A stretch of 64,000 nt of DNA from NCBI RefSeq assembly GCF_900100015.1, contig NZ_FNDD01000007.1, forward strand, positions 120,649 through 184,648. The letters are read 5' to 3'. Under the pieces are notes generated by a model. The model saw nothing but the letters and a program-made list of their open reading frames with translations, searched no databases and was not told where the DNA came from. Source of the DNA: Vibrio xiamenensis (GTDB lineage Bacteria; Pseudomonadota; Gammaproteobacteria; Enterobacterales; Vibrionaceae). Positions 1 through 9,493 of this stretch are shown here, piece by piece; position 1 is the stretch's first letter, and each line of letters begins with the position of its first letter. A program made the position numbers and the translations under genes.

Positions 1-15
1 ATTCAATGGAAGAAT

Positions 16-45
16 AAAAAAAAGGAGGCAATTGATGCCTCCTTT
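16..45 (-). terminator. Intrinsic terminator of clpX
   Basis: A perfect 10-bp inverted repeat (AAAGGAGGCA / TGCCTCCTTT) with a 5-base loop is followed on the minus strand by an unbroken run of U. It lies just past the clpX stop codon and would end the clpP-clpX transcript. Confidence 0.85.
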
Positions 46-61
46 GAATATAAGTCAGATT

Positions 62-1345
62 TTAGGACTCTGCGCCTGCTGCTTGGTTGTCAGCATTACT
101 GTAAATCAGTAGAGGCTCAGATTCACCTTTGATAACCGATTCATCGATAACGACTTTGCTAACATCATCCATTGAAGGCAGTTCGTACATAGTTTCTAGA
201 AGAACGCTCTCAAGAATTGAACGTAGGCCACGTGCCCCGGTCTTACGCTCCATCGCTTTCTTCGCGATAGCACGTAGAGCATCTTCTCTAAACTCAAGTT
301 CTGCGTCTTCAAGTTCAAACAACGCCGCATATTGCTTCGTCAATGCGTTTTTAGGTTCGCAAAGAATCTGAATCAATGCTTCTTCATCCAGTTCTGTTAG
401 CGTGGTTGTCACAGGAAGACGGCCAATGAATTCCGGAATCAGACCGTACTTCACCAAATCTTCTGGTTCAACCTTCATGAACAGTTCACCAACCGTCTTG
501 GTTTCGTTTTTAGAGCGAACTTCCGCACCAAAACCGATACCCGCGCCAGTTGAAATACGCTGCTCAATCACCTTATCAAGGCCTGCAAATGCACCCCCAC
601 AGATAAATAGAATCTTAGAAGTATCCACTTGCAAAAATTCTTGTTGTGGGTGTTTGCGTCCACCTTGAGGCGGAACTGACGCAACGGTACCTTCAATCAG
701 TTTTAGAAGTGCTTGTTGCACCCCTTCACCTGACACATCACGAGTGATAGAAGGGTTTTCCGCTTTGCGAGAAATCTTGTCGATTTCATCGATGTATACG
801 ATTCCGCGTTCTGCTTTAGCAACATCGTAGTCGCATTTTTGTAGCAGTTTCTGAATGATGTTTTCGACATCTTCACCAACGTAACCTGCTTCAGTCAGGG
901 TCGTGGCGTCGGCCATCGTAAATGGAACATCTAGGAAACGTGCCAGAGTTTCAGCAAGCAATGTTTTACCACTACCCGTTGGACCAATCAGTAGGATGTT
1001 ACTTTTACCAAGTTCCACACCTTCACTGGTGGTATCTCCGTTTCTCAGACGTTTGTAGTGGTTGTACACAGCAACCGACAACACTTTTTTCGCGTAATCT
1101 TGGCCAATTACATAGTCATCAAGGTGCTCACGAATTTCACGTGGCGTTGGTAATGCTTCAGATTGCTTCTTCGGCAGAACGTCCTTGATTTCTTCACGAA
1201 TAATGTCATTACATAAATCAACACATTCGTCACAGATGTAAACTGATGGGCCGGCGATTAATTTGCGAACTTCGTGTTGGCTTTTGCCACAGAAAGAGCA
1301 GTAAAGAAGCTTACTACCACTGCTCTCTTTGCTTTTATCTGTCAT
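62..1345 (-). CDS. clpX: ATP-dependent Clp protease ATP-binding subunit ClpX
   Basis: AAA+ unfoldase that recognises substrates, unfolds them with ATP and feeds them to ClpP in the cytoplasm. The 427-residue protein has the full-length family layout. An N-terminal zinc-binding domain has cysteines at 16, 19, 38 and 41. The Walker A motif GPTGSGKT is at 121-128, a Walker B with VYIDEIDKI lies near 185, and an IGF ClpP-docking loop near 272. It sits 81 bases downstream of clpP on the same strand, so the two are probably co-transcribed, and an intrinsic terminator follows. In related genomes lon comes next, which would lie just outside the left edge (recalled, not seen). Confidence 0.98.
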   Translation of the reverse strand: MTDKSKESSGSKLLYCSFCGKSQHEVRKLIAGPSVYICDECVDLCNDIIREEIKDVLPKKQSEALPTPREIREHLDDYVIGQDYAKKVLSVAVYNHYKRLRNGDTTSEGVELGKSNILLIGPTGSGKTLLAETLARFLDVPFTMADATTLTEAGYVGEDVENIIQKLLQKCDYDVAKAERGIVYIDEIDKISRKAENPSITRDVSGEGVQQALLKLIEGTVASVPPQGGRKHPQQEFLQVDTSKILFICGGAFAGLDKVIEQRISTGAGIGFGAEVRSKNETKTVGELFMKVEPEDLVKYGLIPEFIGRLPVTTTLTELDEEALIQILCEPKNALTKQYAALFELEDAELEFREDALRAIAKKAMERKTGARGLRSILESVLLETMYELPSMDDVSKVVIDESVIKGESEPLLIYSNADNQAAGAES

Positions 1346-1426
1346 TCGCTAACCTCTTAGCCTGTAACTCTCTATAGATTGAGTGTATATCAAATTAGCT
1401 TGAATTGCGCTAAACAATCTTGGCTA

Positions 1427-2053
1427 TTATTCACCACGATGTGTCAATACTGAGTCAACAAGACCATATTTCACAGCATCTTCACCAGACATAAAGTTGT
1501 CACGGTCGGTGTCACGCTCAATCACTTCAATCGGCTGACCTGTATGTTCAGCAAGAAGAGCATTAAGTTTTTGTTTGATACTCAAGATCTCTTGAGCATG
1601 AATTTGAATATCTGACGCTTGACCTTGGAATCCACCTAGAGGTTGGTGAATCATCACGCGTGAGTTTGGTAAAGCGTAACGTTTACCTGCCGCGCCACCA
1701 GCAAGCAAGAATGCTCCCATAGAACATGCTTGTCCCATACATACAGTGCTGACATTCGGCTTAATAAACTGCATGGTGTCATAAATAGACATGCCTGCTG
1801 TCACACTACCACCAGGAGAGTTGATGTAGAGGAAAATATCTTTGTCTGGATTTTCTGACTCTAAGAAAAGTAGCTGGGCCACGACGAGGTTCGCCATGTG
1901 GTCTTCAACTTGACCAGTTAAGAAAATCACGCGCTCTTTTAGCAGACGAGAATAAATATCGTAAGAACGTTCACCTCGAGAAGTCTGCTCGACCACCATA
2001 GGTACGAGTGCGTCTAAAATTGGCGACATTTGGTTTTTTTCTTGGTAGCTCAT
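1427..2053 (-). CDS. clpP: ATP-dependent Clp protease proteolytic subunit ClpP
   Basis: Serine peptidase that forms the double-heptamer degradation chamber served by ClpX or ClpA. The 208-residue protein contains the catalytic triad: Ser111 in GQACSMGAF, His136 in MIHQPLGG and Asp185 in DRDNFM. A short N-terminal segment of about 14 residues before ILDALVPMV corresponds to the usual self-cleaved propeptide. It lies between tig and clpX in the conserved gammaproteobacterial order. The 106-base gap after tig leaves room for its own promoter, which I could not define with confidence. Confidence 0.98.
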   Translation of the reverse strand: MSYQEKNQMSPILDALVPMVVEQTSRGERSYDIYSRLLKERVIFLTGQVEDHMANLVVAQLLFLESENPDKDIFLYINSPGGSVTAGMSIYDTMQFIKPNVSTVCMGQACSMGAFLLAGGAAGKRYALPNSRVMIHQPLGGFQGQASDIQIHAQEILSIKQKLNALLAEHTGQPIEVIERDTDRDNFMSGEDAVKYGLVDSVLTHRGE

Positions 2054-2159
2054 ATTCTTATGTCCCTAAAATAAATGGCCCGGATGATGATGTATCATAC
2101 GGACCATTGTTAGCAGAATAGTTAACGCCAAGTCAACCATCTACGCAAGATATTGCCTA

Positions 2160-3461
2160 TTAAGCAGCAGGTTGGTTCATTAGCTCGTTAAAGCTAACTG
2201 CTTTCTCTGTTACTTGAGCTTTTTCAATGATCGCATCGATAGCTTGCTCTTCTAGAGCAACGTTACGCATGTTGTTCATCATTTGCTCGTTTTGCTCGTA
2301 GTAAGCAACCACTTCTGATGGGTCTTCGTATGCAGTCGCCATCTCTTCGATAAGCGCTTTCACTTTGTCTTCGTCAGCTTTTAGCTCTTCAGACTTGATC
2401 ACTTCACCAAGTAGTAGACCAACCATTACGCGACGTTTTGCTTGCTCTTCAAACAGTTCACGTGGAAGTTGAGCTGCTGCTTCTGGGTTGCCACCAAAAC
2501 GTTGTGCTGCTTGTTGACGAAGCGTACCAATTTCTTGGTCGATTAGCGCTGCAGGAACATCGATTTCGTTCTCTTTTACAAGACCGTCGATCGCTTGCTC
2601 TTTGATGCGATTTTTAACTGCTTGCTTAAGCTCACGTTCCATATTTTTACGAACTTCTGCTTTAAGAGCATCGATACCGCCTTCAGCAACACCGAATTTC
2701 GCAACGAATTCATCGTTCACTTCTGGAAGTTCACGTGCTTCAACTTTGCTTACTTTGATCGCGAATTTCGCTGCTTTACCTTTTAGGTTTTCAGCGTGGT
2801 AATCTTCTGGGAAGTTTACGTCGATTTCAAATTCCATACCGGCAGTTTTGCCTTGGATACCGTCTTCGAAACCAGGAATCATACGGCCAGAACCCATTTC
2901 TAGAGGGAAGCCTTCTGCTTTACCGCCTTCGAATTCTTCGCCGTCGATAGAACCAACGAAGTCGATAGTTACGCGTTTGCCATCTTCAGCCGCTTCTTCA
3001 ACTTCAGTCCAAGTTGCTTGTTGCTTACGTAGAGTTTCGATCATCTCTTCTACGTCTGAATCTTGAACTTCAGTTTGTGGTTTCTCAACCGCAATGTTTT
3101 CAAGACCTTTTAGCTCAACTTCTGGGTAAACTTCGAAAGTAGCGTTAAACACTAGGTCTTCACCTTCGTTGTTTGACACAGGTTCGAAAGTTGGCGCGCC
3201 AGCTGGGTTGATTTTGTCTTTAACGATAGCTTCGATAAAGTGACGCTGCATCACTTCACCAAGTACGTCTTGACGAACAGCTTTGCCGTACATTTGAGCA
3301 ACCATCTTCAAAGGCACTTTACCTTTACGGAAGCCGTCGAAACGACGGTTTTTCGCGATGTTGCGTAGTTCAGCTGTTACTGCGTCTTCGATGTTTGCAG
3401 CAGGAACAGTAATGTTAAGACGGCGCTGTAGGCCTTCTAGCGTTTCAACAGTAGATTGCAT
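2160..3461 (-). CDS. tig: Trigger factor, ribosome-associated chaperone and prolyl isomerase
   Basis: Chaperone that docks at the ribosome exit tunnel and folds nascent chains. The 433-residue protein has the standard three parts. The N-terminal ribosome-binding domain carries the signature FRKGKVP near residue 44-50. An FKBP-type prolyl isomerase domain lies around 150-245 ([14 protein letters not shown]). The rest is the helical C-terminal arm domain. The start ATG at 3461 is preceded by GAGG about 10 bases upstream. A promoter about 200 bases upstream implies a long structured leader. It heads the tig-clpP-clpX group. Confidence 0.97.
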   Translation of the reverse strand: MQSTVETLEGLQRRLNITVPAANIEDAVTAELRNIAKNRRFDGFRKGKVPLKMVAQMYGKAVRQDVLGEVMQRHFIEAIVKDKINPAGAPTFEPVSNNEGEDLVFNATFEVYPEVELKGLENIAVEKPQTEVQDSDVEEMIETLRKQQATWTEVEEAAEDGKRVTIDFVGSIDGEEFEGGKAEGFPLEMGSGRMIPGFEDGIQGKTAGMEFEIDVNFPEDYHAENLKGKAAKFAIKVSKVEARELPEVNDEFVAKFGVAEGGIDALKAEVRKNMERELKQAVKNRIKEQAIDGLVKENEIDVPAALIDQEIGTLRQQAAQRFGGNPEAAAQLPRELFEEQAKRRVMVGLLLGEVIKSEELKADEDKVKALIEEMATAYEDPSEVVAYYEQNEQMMNNMRNVALEEQAIDAIIEKAQVTEKAVSFNELMNQPAA

Positions 3462-3483
3462 TATTCATTAACCTCAAAACTGG

Positions 3484-3498
3484 CTCAGGTAACCTGAG
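3484..3498 (-). promoter_or_regulatory. Palindromic hairpin in the tig leader
   Basis: CTCAGGT-A-ACCTGAG is a perfect 7-bp inverted repeat with a single central base, about 23 bases before the tig start codon. It could form a small hairpin beside the ribosome-binding region or serve as a protein-binding palindrome. Its function is not known to me. Confidence 0.35.
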
Positions 3499-3671
3499 CA
3501 TGTGAGCTCCCCTACTTCAGGTAGGACAACTGCATCCTTGTTGTGCCCAAGGAGCACGTTCTAAATCGAGAATCGGGATTCGGTTTGACCGAATTCCGGA
3601 CTAATAAGTGATATCTTGAGTCTTCTCCAAGGTATCTCTGATTAGTCTCAGGATAAAATTTCAGACGCCGC

Positions 3672-3700
3672 ATTCTAGCGAGGTCATCCTGCCCTGTCGA
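3672..3700 (-). promoter_or_regulatory. Predicted sigma-70 promoter of tig
   Basis: Read on the minus strand, a -35-like TCGACA (3695-3700) is separated by 17 bases from a -10-like TAGAAT (3672-3677). A GC-rich segment follows where transcription would begin. Transcription from about 3665 would give tig a leader of roughly 200 bases. The -10 and the spacing are good and the -35 is only fair. Confidence 0.5.
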
Positions 3701-3957
3701 GTTAATCCCCCGCACAGGGTGCACAAACACCTAAATTCCCACTTAACTGGTCCAAATTCGAACAAAACCGTTAAGCAACGAAGCAAAAAATGGGGTCATT
3801 AAAACGTTTTTCAAGGAAAAGACGTGTTTTTTTTATTTCGAATATTAAAAAGAGATCTGGCTCTTGTTTTGCACCACAAATTTCGCATCTTTGTGAACAC
3901 GTTTATAACAAAAAGCTTTACGCTTAGCGTTAATGAAATGTAAGAGAAAAGCATCAG

Positions 3958-5751
3958 ATGTCGCCAAGTCGTAAAACCAGTGGAATGCTATTAGTGCTGT
4001 TTGTGGCGATCACTCTCATCAGTTGGTTTGTGGTTTGGAATCACCAATATCGCCAATTGGTTGCAGAGCATCAAGCGCAGCTCGATAAGTTCACCAACCA
4101 TATCGTGACAAAATTGGATAAATACGCGCACATTCCCCAATTGCTGTCCAAAGACAAGGAACTGGTACTTGCGCTGCAAAATCAGCATAACACTGCACAA
4201 ATCGAAGTCACCAATCGCTACTTGGAGCAGGTAAACGCTGTTATCGAGGCCGAAGATACCTATCTGCTCAATCAGTTTGGCACCACTATCGCCGCCAGTA
4301 ACTGGGATTTGAGCCGTACCTTTGTTGGGCGCAATTTCGCTTGGCGGCCGTATTTCCAGCAAGCAATACAAGGCCAAACCAGCCAATATTTTGCCTTAGG
4401 CACCACTTCCGGCTCGCGCGGTTATTACTACTCCCACCCTGTGACGTATGCGGCGGAAAATATCGGGGTAATTGTGGTGAAGATGGACCTGTCATCGATT
4501 GAAGATAACTGGCAAAGCACTGACAGCTCAATGGTCGCAACCGATCAATACAACGTGGTGTTTATGGCCAGCGAGCCAAGTTGGCTGTTTCACAGTTTGA
4601 CCGACATTGATGAATCCCAACGCAGTGATTTGATCGCCAGTCGCCAATATTTCACCCAGCCCATTCCATCACTTGGCTTAATTGGCAACTTATCGAACGA
4701 GACGGGCGAACTCACCAATCGTTTTCAAGGCGGCTGGTTTGGTGATTATTTGGTGACGTCGAGACCGATACCCGGCTTAAAATTGACGTTTCGAGTTTTA
4801 ACGCCTAAACGAGTGCTGTTTTGGTCAACCGCTTCTTTTGTGCTGGTTGAAGTCTTGTTGTTCTCGGTGGTTTATCTCACCTACCAATTAATACGCTATC
4901 GCCGCCAGCGTCAGCGTCAATTTGAACATATTCAATACGAAGCCAAGCAAAAGCTTGAATTTCTGGTCATGGAACGTACCGCGGAATTGCACGCCGAAGT
5001 CCTTGAGCGTACGCGTACCGAGCAGCAATTGCGCCAAACCCAAAATGAGCTGGTGCAAGCAGCGAAACTCGCCGTGCTTGGCCAGATGTCTGCCAGCATC
5101 AGTCATGAGCTCAATAACCCGTTGGCGGCCATTCGCAGTTTTGCTGATAATGGTCGGCGTTTTCTCGCCAAACAACAAGGACAGCGCGTGGATGAAAATC
5201 TCTCCCGCATCTCCGAGTTAACCGAGCGGATGGCAAAAATCAGTCAGCAGCTCAAATCTTTTGCGCGCAAATCCGACTCAAGCGACCAAGTTCGCTCGCG
5301 CCTTTCGCCATTGGTGCACTCCGCCATCGAACTGTTGAGTGTTCAGTTGAAAACCAGCCAAGTCGACTGCCGCTTTACTCAGCCCAATATGCCCATCTGG
5401 GTGATGGTCAACCCCATTCAGCTTGAACAAGTGCTGATTAACTTGGTGACCAACGCCGAACAAGCGCTACTGCAAAGTCAGCAATCAGAGCGCCAAATCG
5501 AAATTTCGATTGTCGATCAACACCAACAGGTGGCAATACACATTGACGATAACGGCCCAGGCATCAGCGCAGAAACGCGTGATAAATTATTTGAACCGTT
5601 TTATACCACCAAGAAGAACGGCCTCGGTTTAGGGCTATCGATTTCACAACAAATTTTACGCGCTATGAATGGCGAGCTACTTATTGACCGCTCCCCACTG
5701 AATGGTGCGCGTTTTAGCATTTTGTTACCGATTCATCGTGTTGACAATTAA
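3958..5751 (+). CDS. dctB: DctB-like C4-dicarboxylate sensor histidine kinase
   Basis: Membrane sensor kinase expected to detect C4-dicarboxylates in the periplasm and phosphorylate the DctD-like regulator encoded next to it. The 597-residue protein has an N-terminal membrane segment (about 9-26), a periplasmic sensor region (about 30-285, Cache/PAS-like as in DctB) and a second membrane segment (about 287-312). A coiled-coil linker follows. The kinase core has the phospho-accepting His383 in SISHELNNPLAA, an N-box near NLVTNAEQAL, and a G-box with GLGLGLSISQQ. The gene overlaps the upstream-extended reading frame of dctD, and the real dctD start is 10 bases past this stop, so the pair is an operon. 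Confidence 0.92.
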   Translation: MSPSRKTSGMLLVLFVAITLISWFVVWNHQYRQLVAEHQAQLDKFTNHIVTKLDKYAHIPQLLSKDKELVLALQNQHNTAQIEVTNRYLEQVNAVIEAEDTYLLNQFGTTIAASNWDLSRTFVGRNFAWRPYFQQAIQGQTSQYFALGTTSGSRGYYYSHPVTYAAENIGVIVVKMDLSSIEDNWQSTDSSMVATDQYNVVFMASEPSWLFHSLTDIDESQRSDLIASRQYFTQPIPSLGLIGNLSNETGELTNRFQGGWFGDYLVTSRPIPGLKLTFRVLTPKRVLFWSTASFVLVEVLLFSVVYLTYQLIRYRRQRQRQFEHIQYEAKQKLEFLVMERTAELHAEVLERTRTEQQLRQTQNELVQAAKLAVLGQMSASISHELNNPLAAIRSFADNGRRFLAKQQGQRVDENLSRISELTERMAKISQQLKSFARKSDSSDQVRSRLSPLVHSAIELLSVQLKTSQVDCRFTQPNMPIWVMVNPIQLEQVLINLVTNAEQALLQSQQSERQIEISIVDQHQQVAIHIDDNGPGISAETRDKLFEPFYTTKKNGLGLGLSISQQILRAMNGELLIDRSPLNGARFSILLPIHRVDN

Positions 5752-5761
5752 GGACCAAACC

Positions 5762-7102
5762 ATGTCAGATGTTTACTTCATCGATGATGAAAGCAATATT
5801 CGCCTTGCTATTGAACAGAGCTTTGAGCTCGAAGAGATCTCAGCTGATTTTTTTGCCAGCGCGGAAGATGCATTACTGGCGATAAAAGCCAATGGCCTGC
5901 CCAAAGTCGTGATTACGGATATTTGCCTGCCAGGTATTTCAGGCGAGCAGTTACTTTCCACCATTTTGCACCAAGATGCTGATCTGCCAGTCATTCTTAT
6001 CACCGGTCACGGCGATATTTCAATGGCGGTCAAAGCCTTGCAGCAAGGCGCTTATGATTTTATCGAAAAGCCGTTTGCCATAGACCGCCTTATCGACACC
6101 ACCATGCGCGCGCTGGAAAAACGCACTTTATTACTGGAAAACCAAGCGCTCAAACGTTCATTGAAAGCCAGCCAAACCCTAGGGCCGCGAATCATCGGCG
6201 ATACCGATTCGATCAGTGAACTGCGTGACACCATCACTCATATTGCAGATACCAACGCCGATATTTTGCTGTTTGGTGAAACGGGCACCGGTAAAGAGTT
6301 GGTCGCACGTTCGATTCACGAACAGAGCTCAAGACGGGAAAATAACTTCGTTGCGGTCAACTGCGGCGCGGTAGCCGAAAACCTGATTGAAAGTGAATTA
6401 TACGGCCATGAAAAAGGCGCATTTACCGGTGCAGACAGCAAGCGCATCGGTAAGTTTGAGCACGCGCAGGGCGGCACACTGTTTCTCGATGAAATCGAAT
6501 CGATGCCAATGCAGGCGCAAATTCGCCTGCTGCGCGTACTGCAAGAACGTGAACTCGAGCGTGTCGGTTCCAATGAATTAGTACCGCTGGATATTCGCGT
6601 TATTGCCGCAACCAAAGTGAATTTAAAGCAAGCGGCAGACGAAGGTAAGTTTCGCGCCGACCTCTATTACCGGCTCAACGTCGTGACGCTCGATTTACCA
6701 CCACTAAGCGAGCGCAAAGAGGACATTCCTGCCCTATTCCATCACTTTTTGCTGGTTGCTGCCGCGCGTTACGGCAAAACCGCGCCCGCATTGCCAGCGC
6801 AAGATTTATCTGCGCTGGTAAGCCATGACTGGCCGGGTAACGTGCGCGAGCTAAGAAACGCGGCTGAGCGCTTTGTATTGCTTGGCAAGCTCAATCAACT
6901 CAATGATGAAGCAAGCCACTCCAATATAGGTTTAAGCCTTGCCGAGCAGGTGGCGGAGTTTGAAAAATCGACCATTGAACGTGCGCTCATAGAGTGCGGT
7001 GGCAGTATCAAACTGACCATGGAGCGGCTAAATCTGGCTCGCAAAACTCTGTACGACAAAATGCAAAAGTATCAAATTGAGAAAGAAGCGTTTAAAAACT
7101 GA
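5762..7102 (+). CDS. dctD: DctD-like sigma-54-dependent response regulator
   Basis: NtrC-family activator that, once phosphorylated, remodels sigma-54 RNA polymerase at C4-dicarboxylate transport promoters. I chose ATG 5762 because the protein then begins directly with the receiver domain (MSDVYFIDDE); the frame is open further upstream but that part overlaps dctB. Over 446 residues there is a receiver domain with phospho-acceptor Asp53 (TDICLPG), an AAA+ domain with Walker A GETGTGKE (172-179) and the sigma-54-contacting GAFTGA loop (219-224), and a Fis-type helix-turn-helix at the C terminus. The likely target is the GG-N10-GC promoter in front of dctP. Confidence 0.94.
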   Translation: MSDVYFIDDESNIRLAIEQSFELEEISADFFASAEDALLAIKANGLPKVVITDICLPGISGEQLLSTILHQDADLPVILITGHGDISMAVKALQQGAYDFIEKPFAIDRLIDTTMRALEKRTLLLENQALKRSLKASQTLGPRIIGDTDSISELRDTITHIADTNADILLFGETGTGKELVARSIHEQSSRRENNFVAVNCGAVAENLIESELYGHEKGAFTGADSKRIGKFEHAQGGTLFLDEIESMPMQAQIRLLRVLQERELERVGSNELVPLDIRVIAATKVNLKQAADEGKFRADLYYRLNVVTLDLPPLSERKEDIPALFHHFLLVAAARYGKTAPALPAQDLSALVSHDWPGNVRELRNAAERFVLLGKLNQLNDEASHSNIGLSLAEQVAEFEKSTIERALIECGGSIKLTMERLNLARKTLYDKMQKYQIEKEAFKN

Positions 7103-7170
7103 TTTTCGAATTGGAAAAGCACGGTAAATTCAAGATACTGCCCCGCCATTTGGTGAATTAGCAGGTTTGT

Positions 7171-7353
7171 GTGGGCGAGAAAACTAAGGTACCGTTTATC
7201 AGTGACACGGTTTTAATTAACGGCGTTTATCAACCAGAACAGCGCTCTGGAGTCGAAAGACGGCGAAACCGTAAAAAGTACCCGTATTACGATAGACGTC
7301 GACGTGTCGACCCTCGCATCGGTAAGGTAAAAAAAATCAGCGAACAGGTTTGA
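7171..7353 (+). CDS. Small basic protein of unknown function
   Basis: A 60-residue reading frame from a GTG start, 68 bases after dctD. The protein is strongly basic, with an arginine-rich centre and tail (SGVERRRNRKK, then YYDRRRRVD), and has no membrane segment. Its stop codon falls inside the loop of a terminator hairpin. I do not recognise a named family. Small proteins with this Arg/Tyr pattern occur in vibrios as hypothetical genes, but that is recollection. The absence of a clear ribosome-binding site makes the GTG start uncertain. It could be a DNA- or RNA-binding peptide; this is speculative. Confidence 0.5.
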   Translation: MGEKTKVPFISDTVLINGVYQPEQRSGVERRRNRKKYPYYDRRRRVDPRIGKVKKISEQV

Positions 7354-7367
7354 TTCTGTTCGCTGAT
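7328..7367 (-). terminator. Terminator of the dctPQM operon
   Basis: A perfect 12-bp inverted repeat ATCAGCGAACAG / CTGTTCGCTGAT (7336-7347 and 7356-7367) with an 8-base loop. On the minus strand it is followed by a U run (plus-strand A tract 7330-7336). It ends dctM transcription and overlaps the end of the convergent small gene. Confidence 0.8.
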
Positions 7368-7398
7368 AGACTTTCTAGACACTGAGCTTAAAACATCA

Positions 7399-8760
7399 TT
7401 ACTTCGTGATGATTTCCGGTCCCATAAAGGTGGTCGGTAACCAAGTCGATACCCAAGGTACGTAAGTAACGATAATCAAGAATAGGAACATCACCGCCAC
7501 CCAAGGGAGTGCCGCTTTGACCACTCTCATCAGCGACATCTTCGCCACTCCTGCGGTCACAAACAAGTTGAGCCCAACTGGCGGCGTAATCATGCCGATT
7601 TCCATGTTCACTACCATGATAATGCCAAGGTGAATCGGGTCGATACCGAGCGCCATTGCAATTGGGAACACCAGTGGCGCAACGATGATAAGTAGGCCAG
7701 ATGGCTCCATGAACTGGCCGCCAATCAACAACAGCACGTTGACCACAATTAAGAAGGTGATTGGACCAAGGCCTGCAGATAACATCGATTCTGTGATCAT
7801 CTGTGGCACACGCTCTTCGGTCAGTACGTGCTTAAGGATCAACGCATTGGCGATGATAAACAGCAGCATAATCGTCAGCTTACCAGCTTCAAACAGCGTG
7901 GCTTGGGTGTCTTTATGGACAAACGATTGCAACACTTTGACCAAAGCAGGCTTAGTGTTTTGCTTGTCGGCAAATGGCCCCATATCGCGGTAGATAAAGT
8001 TAGCAATTAAGAACGCATAAACGGCTGCCACCGCGGCCGCTTCTGTCGGGGTAAAGATACCGCCGTAGATACCGCCAAGAATGATAACAACCAGCAACAA
8101 ACCCCAGCTCGCATCTTTCGCGGCGCTCATTGCCTCTTTCCAACCGACAAACGGCTGCTTTGGTAGATTCTTCACCCGCGCCGTGATGTAAATGGCGACC
8201 ATCAACATCAAACCCGCTAGTAAACCTGGAATCACGCCGCCAAGGAACATACGACCAACCGACACATCGGTTGCCGCCGAGTAGACCACCATTACAATCG
8301 ATGGTGGGATCAGAATCCCAAGCGTACCTGCGTTACAAATGACCCCAGCTGCGAACTCTTTGGTGTAGCCATTTTTGACCATACCGGCAATCACAATACT
8401 ACCGATCGCAACGACGGTAGCGGGCGACGAACCAGACAGCGCTGCAAACATCATACACGCCACAACCGACGCCATCGCTAAGCCGCCACGAAACCAGCCA
8501 ACCATTGCAATCGCAAAACGTATAATGCGCTTTGCCACGCCGCCGGTAGACATAAAGCTGGATGCGAGAATAAAGAATGGAATCGCTAATAGCGTGTAGT
8601 GGCCTTCAAACGCGTTAAATAGAGTTTGCGCAATGGATGCCAGCGAGCCTTCTGAGTGAATCAGCAAAAACAGAATACTTGAAAGCCCAAGAGAAATTGC
8701 GATTGGCACGCCCACCAGCATAAAGCCAATCACCATTAAAAATAGAAATAGAATAGCCAT
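7399..8760 (-). CDS. dctM: TRAP transporter large permease DctM
   Basis: Large membrane subunit of a TRAP transporter that imports C4-dicarboxylates (succinate, fumarate, malate) using a sodium or proton gradient. The 453-residue protein is hydrophobic throughout, with around a dozen membrane helices. It shows the DctM-family pattern, including ALSGSSPATVVAIGSI and GVICNAGTLGILIPPSI in the first half and VNMEIGMITPPVGLNLFV near the C terminus. It follows dctQ by 3 bases in the dctP-dctQ-dctM operon. Substrate is inferred from the neighbouring DctB/DctD pair. Confidence 0.95.
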   Translation of the reverse strand: MAILFLFLMVIGFMLVGVPIAISLGLSSILFLLIHSEGSLASIAQTLFNAFEGHYTLLAIPFFILASSFMSTGGVAKRIIRFAIAMVGWFRGGLAMASVVACMMFAALSGSSPATVVAIGSIVIAGMVKNGYTKEFAAGVICNAGTLGILIPPSIVMVVYSAATDVSVGRMFLGGVIPGLLAGLMLMVAIYITARVKNLPKQPFVGWKEAMSAAKDASWGLLLVVIILGGIYGGIFTPTEAAAVAAVYAFLIANFIYRDMGPFADKQNTKPALVKVLQSFVHKDTQATLFEAGKLTIMLLFIIANALILKHVLTEERVPQMITESMLSAGLGPITFLIVVNVLLLIGGQFMEPSGLLIIVAPLVFPIAMALGIDPIHLGIIMVVNMEIGMITPPVGLNLFVTAGVAKMSLMRVVKAALPWVAVMFLFLIIVTYVPWVSTWLPTTFMGPEIITK

Positions 8761-8763
8761 GAC

Positions 8764-9426
8764 TTAGCGCTCCTTATCATTATCTTTGATAGACATCGTC
8801 GCTTCGACATCCGACATCTCAGCTTTGAGTGCTTCGAGGTCTTCTTCGGCTTCGTGGCCAGCGATCATGCGATCCAGCTTGCCAGTAAGAATTTGAACCA
8901 GAATTTGAATAAAGCGGTAAGTCAGTAGCGCCATACCCAGTGGCAGCGCCATATATGGAATAAAGCGCGGCAGTTTTTCATAGCGCTCGCCTTCATTTAG
9001 CCAATCAGCGAGGAACTGCAGCATATCAGGCATTGGAATATCGTCGGTTTCATACCAAGCGCGCTCGGTTGCAAATGGATACCAGTAGTTCCAAGCCCCA
9101 ATCAACAATAAAATAGAAAACGCCAGACAGCAGCCGACTGCCAGCAGCGCGCACAGCTTACGCATTGAGTCGGGCAGCAAGTTGATCACCACATCGACAC
9201 CGATATGGAAATGTTTTTTTACCCCATAAGAGGCACCAACGAGTACCATCCAGGCAAACATGAATACCGTTAACTCAAGCGCCCACAAAATGTTGTCGTT
9301 AAAAAGGTAGCGCGCTAAAACGTTGATAAAGGTCAGTAAAGTCATAGCGCCGAGGAAAAACGCGATTAGCGTCTCTTCGATTTTGTCCGTTACGGCGCCG
9401 ACTTTAGAAAAAAATGACTGTTGCAT
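8764..9426 (-). CDS. dctQ: TRAP transporter small permease DctQ
   Basis: Small membrane subunit that pairs with DctM. I set the start at ATG 9426 (MQQSFFSKVG), giving 220 residues, because the longer frame would run into the 3' end of dctP; an ATG at 9450 is an alternative. Four membrane helices are visible (about 21-45, 54-73, 92-115 and 160-185). There is a short acidic cytoplasmic tail (EAEEDLEALKAEMSD). An insertion between helices 3 and 4 (ETDDIPMPDMLQFLADWLNEGERYEK) is typical of the DctQ found with C4-dicarboxylate DctP. It lies between dctP and dctM. Confidence 0.92.
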   Translation of the reverse strand: MQQSFFSKVGAVTDKIEETLIAFFLGAMTLLTFINVLARYLFNDNILWALELTVFMFAWMVLVGASYGVKKHFHIGVDVVINLLPDSMRKLCALLAVGCCLAFSILLLIGAWNYWYPFATERAWYETDDIPMPDMLQFLADWLNEGERYEKLPRFIPYMALPLGMALLTYRFIQILVQILTGKLDRMIAGHEAEEDLEALKAEMSDVEATMSIKDNDKER

Positions 9427-9493
9427 AAAATACTTCGCTCTATGGGTCATTATTATTATCAAGTTGGCCCCACCAAAGCAGGGCCAAGTTCGA

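Larger units (their letters stand above)
3462..3957. other. Intergenic region between tig and dctB
   Basis: This 496-base stretch holds the predicted tig promoter and leader on the minus strand, and the unmapped upstream region of dctB on the plus strand. The leader half contains several short inverted repeats, for example ATTCGGT/ACCGAAT near 3570-3600 and CTACTTCAGGTAG near 3513-3525. The dctB half (about 3780-3957) is AT-rich. I see no convincing gene. Confidence 0.6.

Noticed and set aside
3512..3730. A 72-codon minus-strand reading frame upstream of tig.
   Set aside because: No ribosome-binding site and no protein-like pattern. It covers the predicted tig promoter and the hairpin-rich leader.
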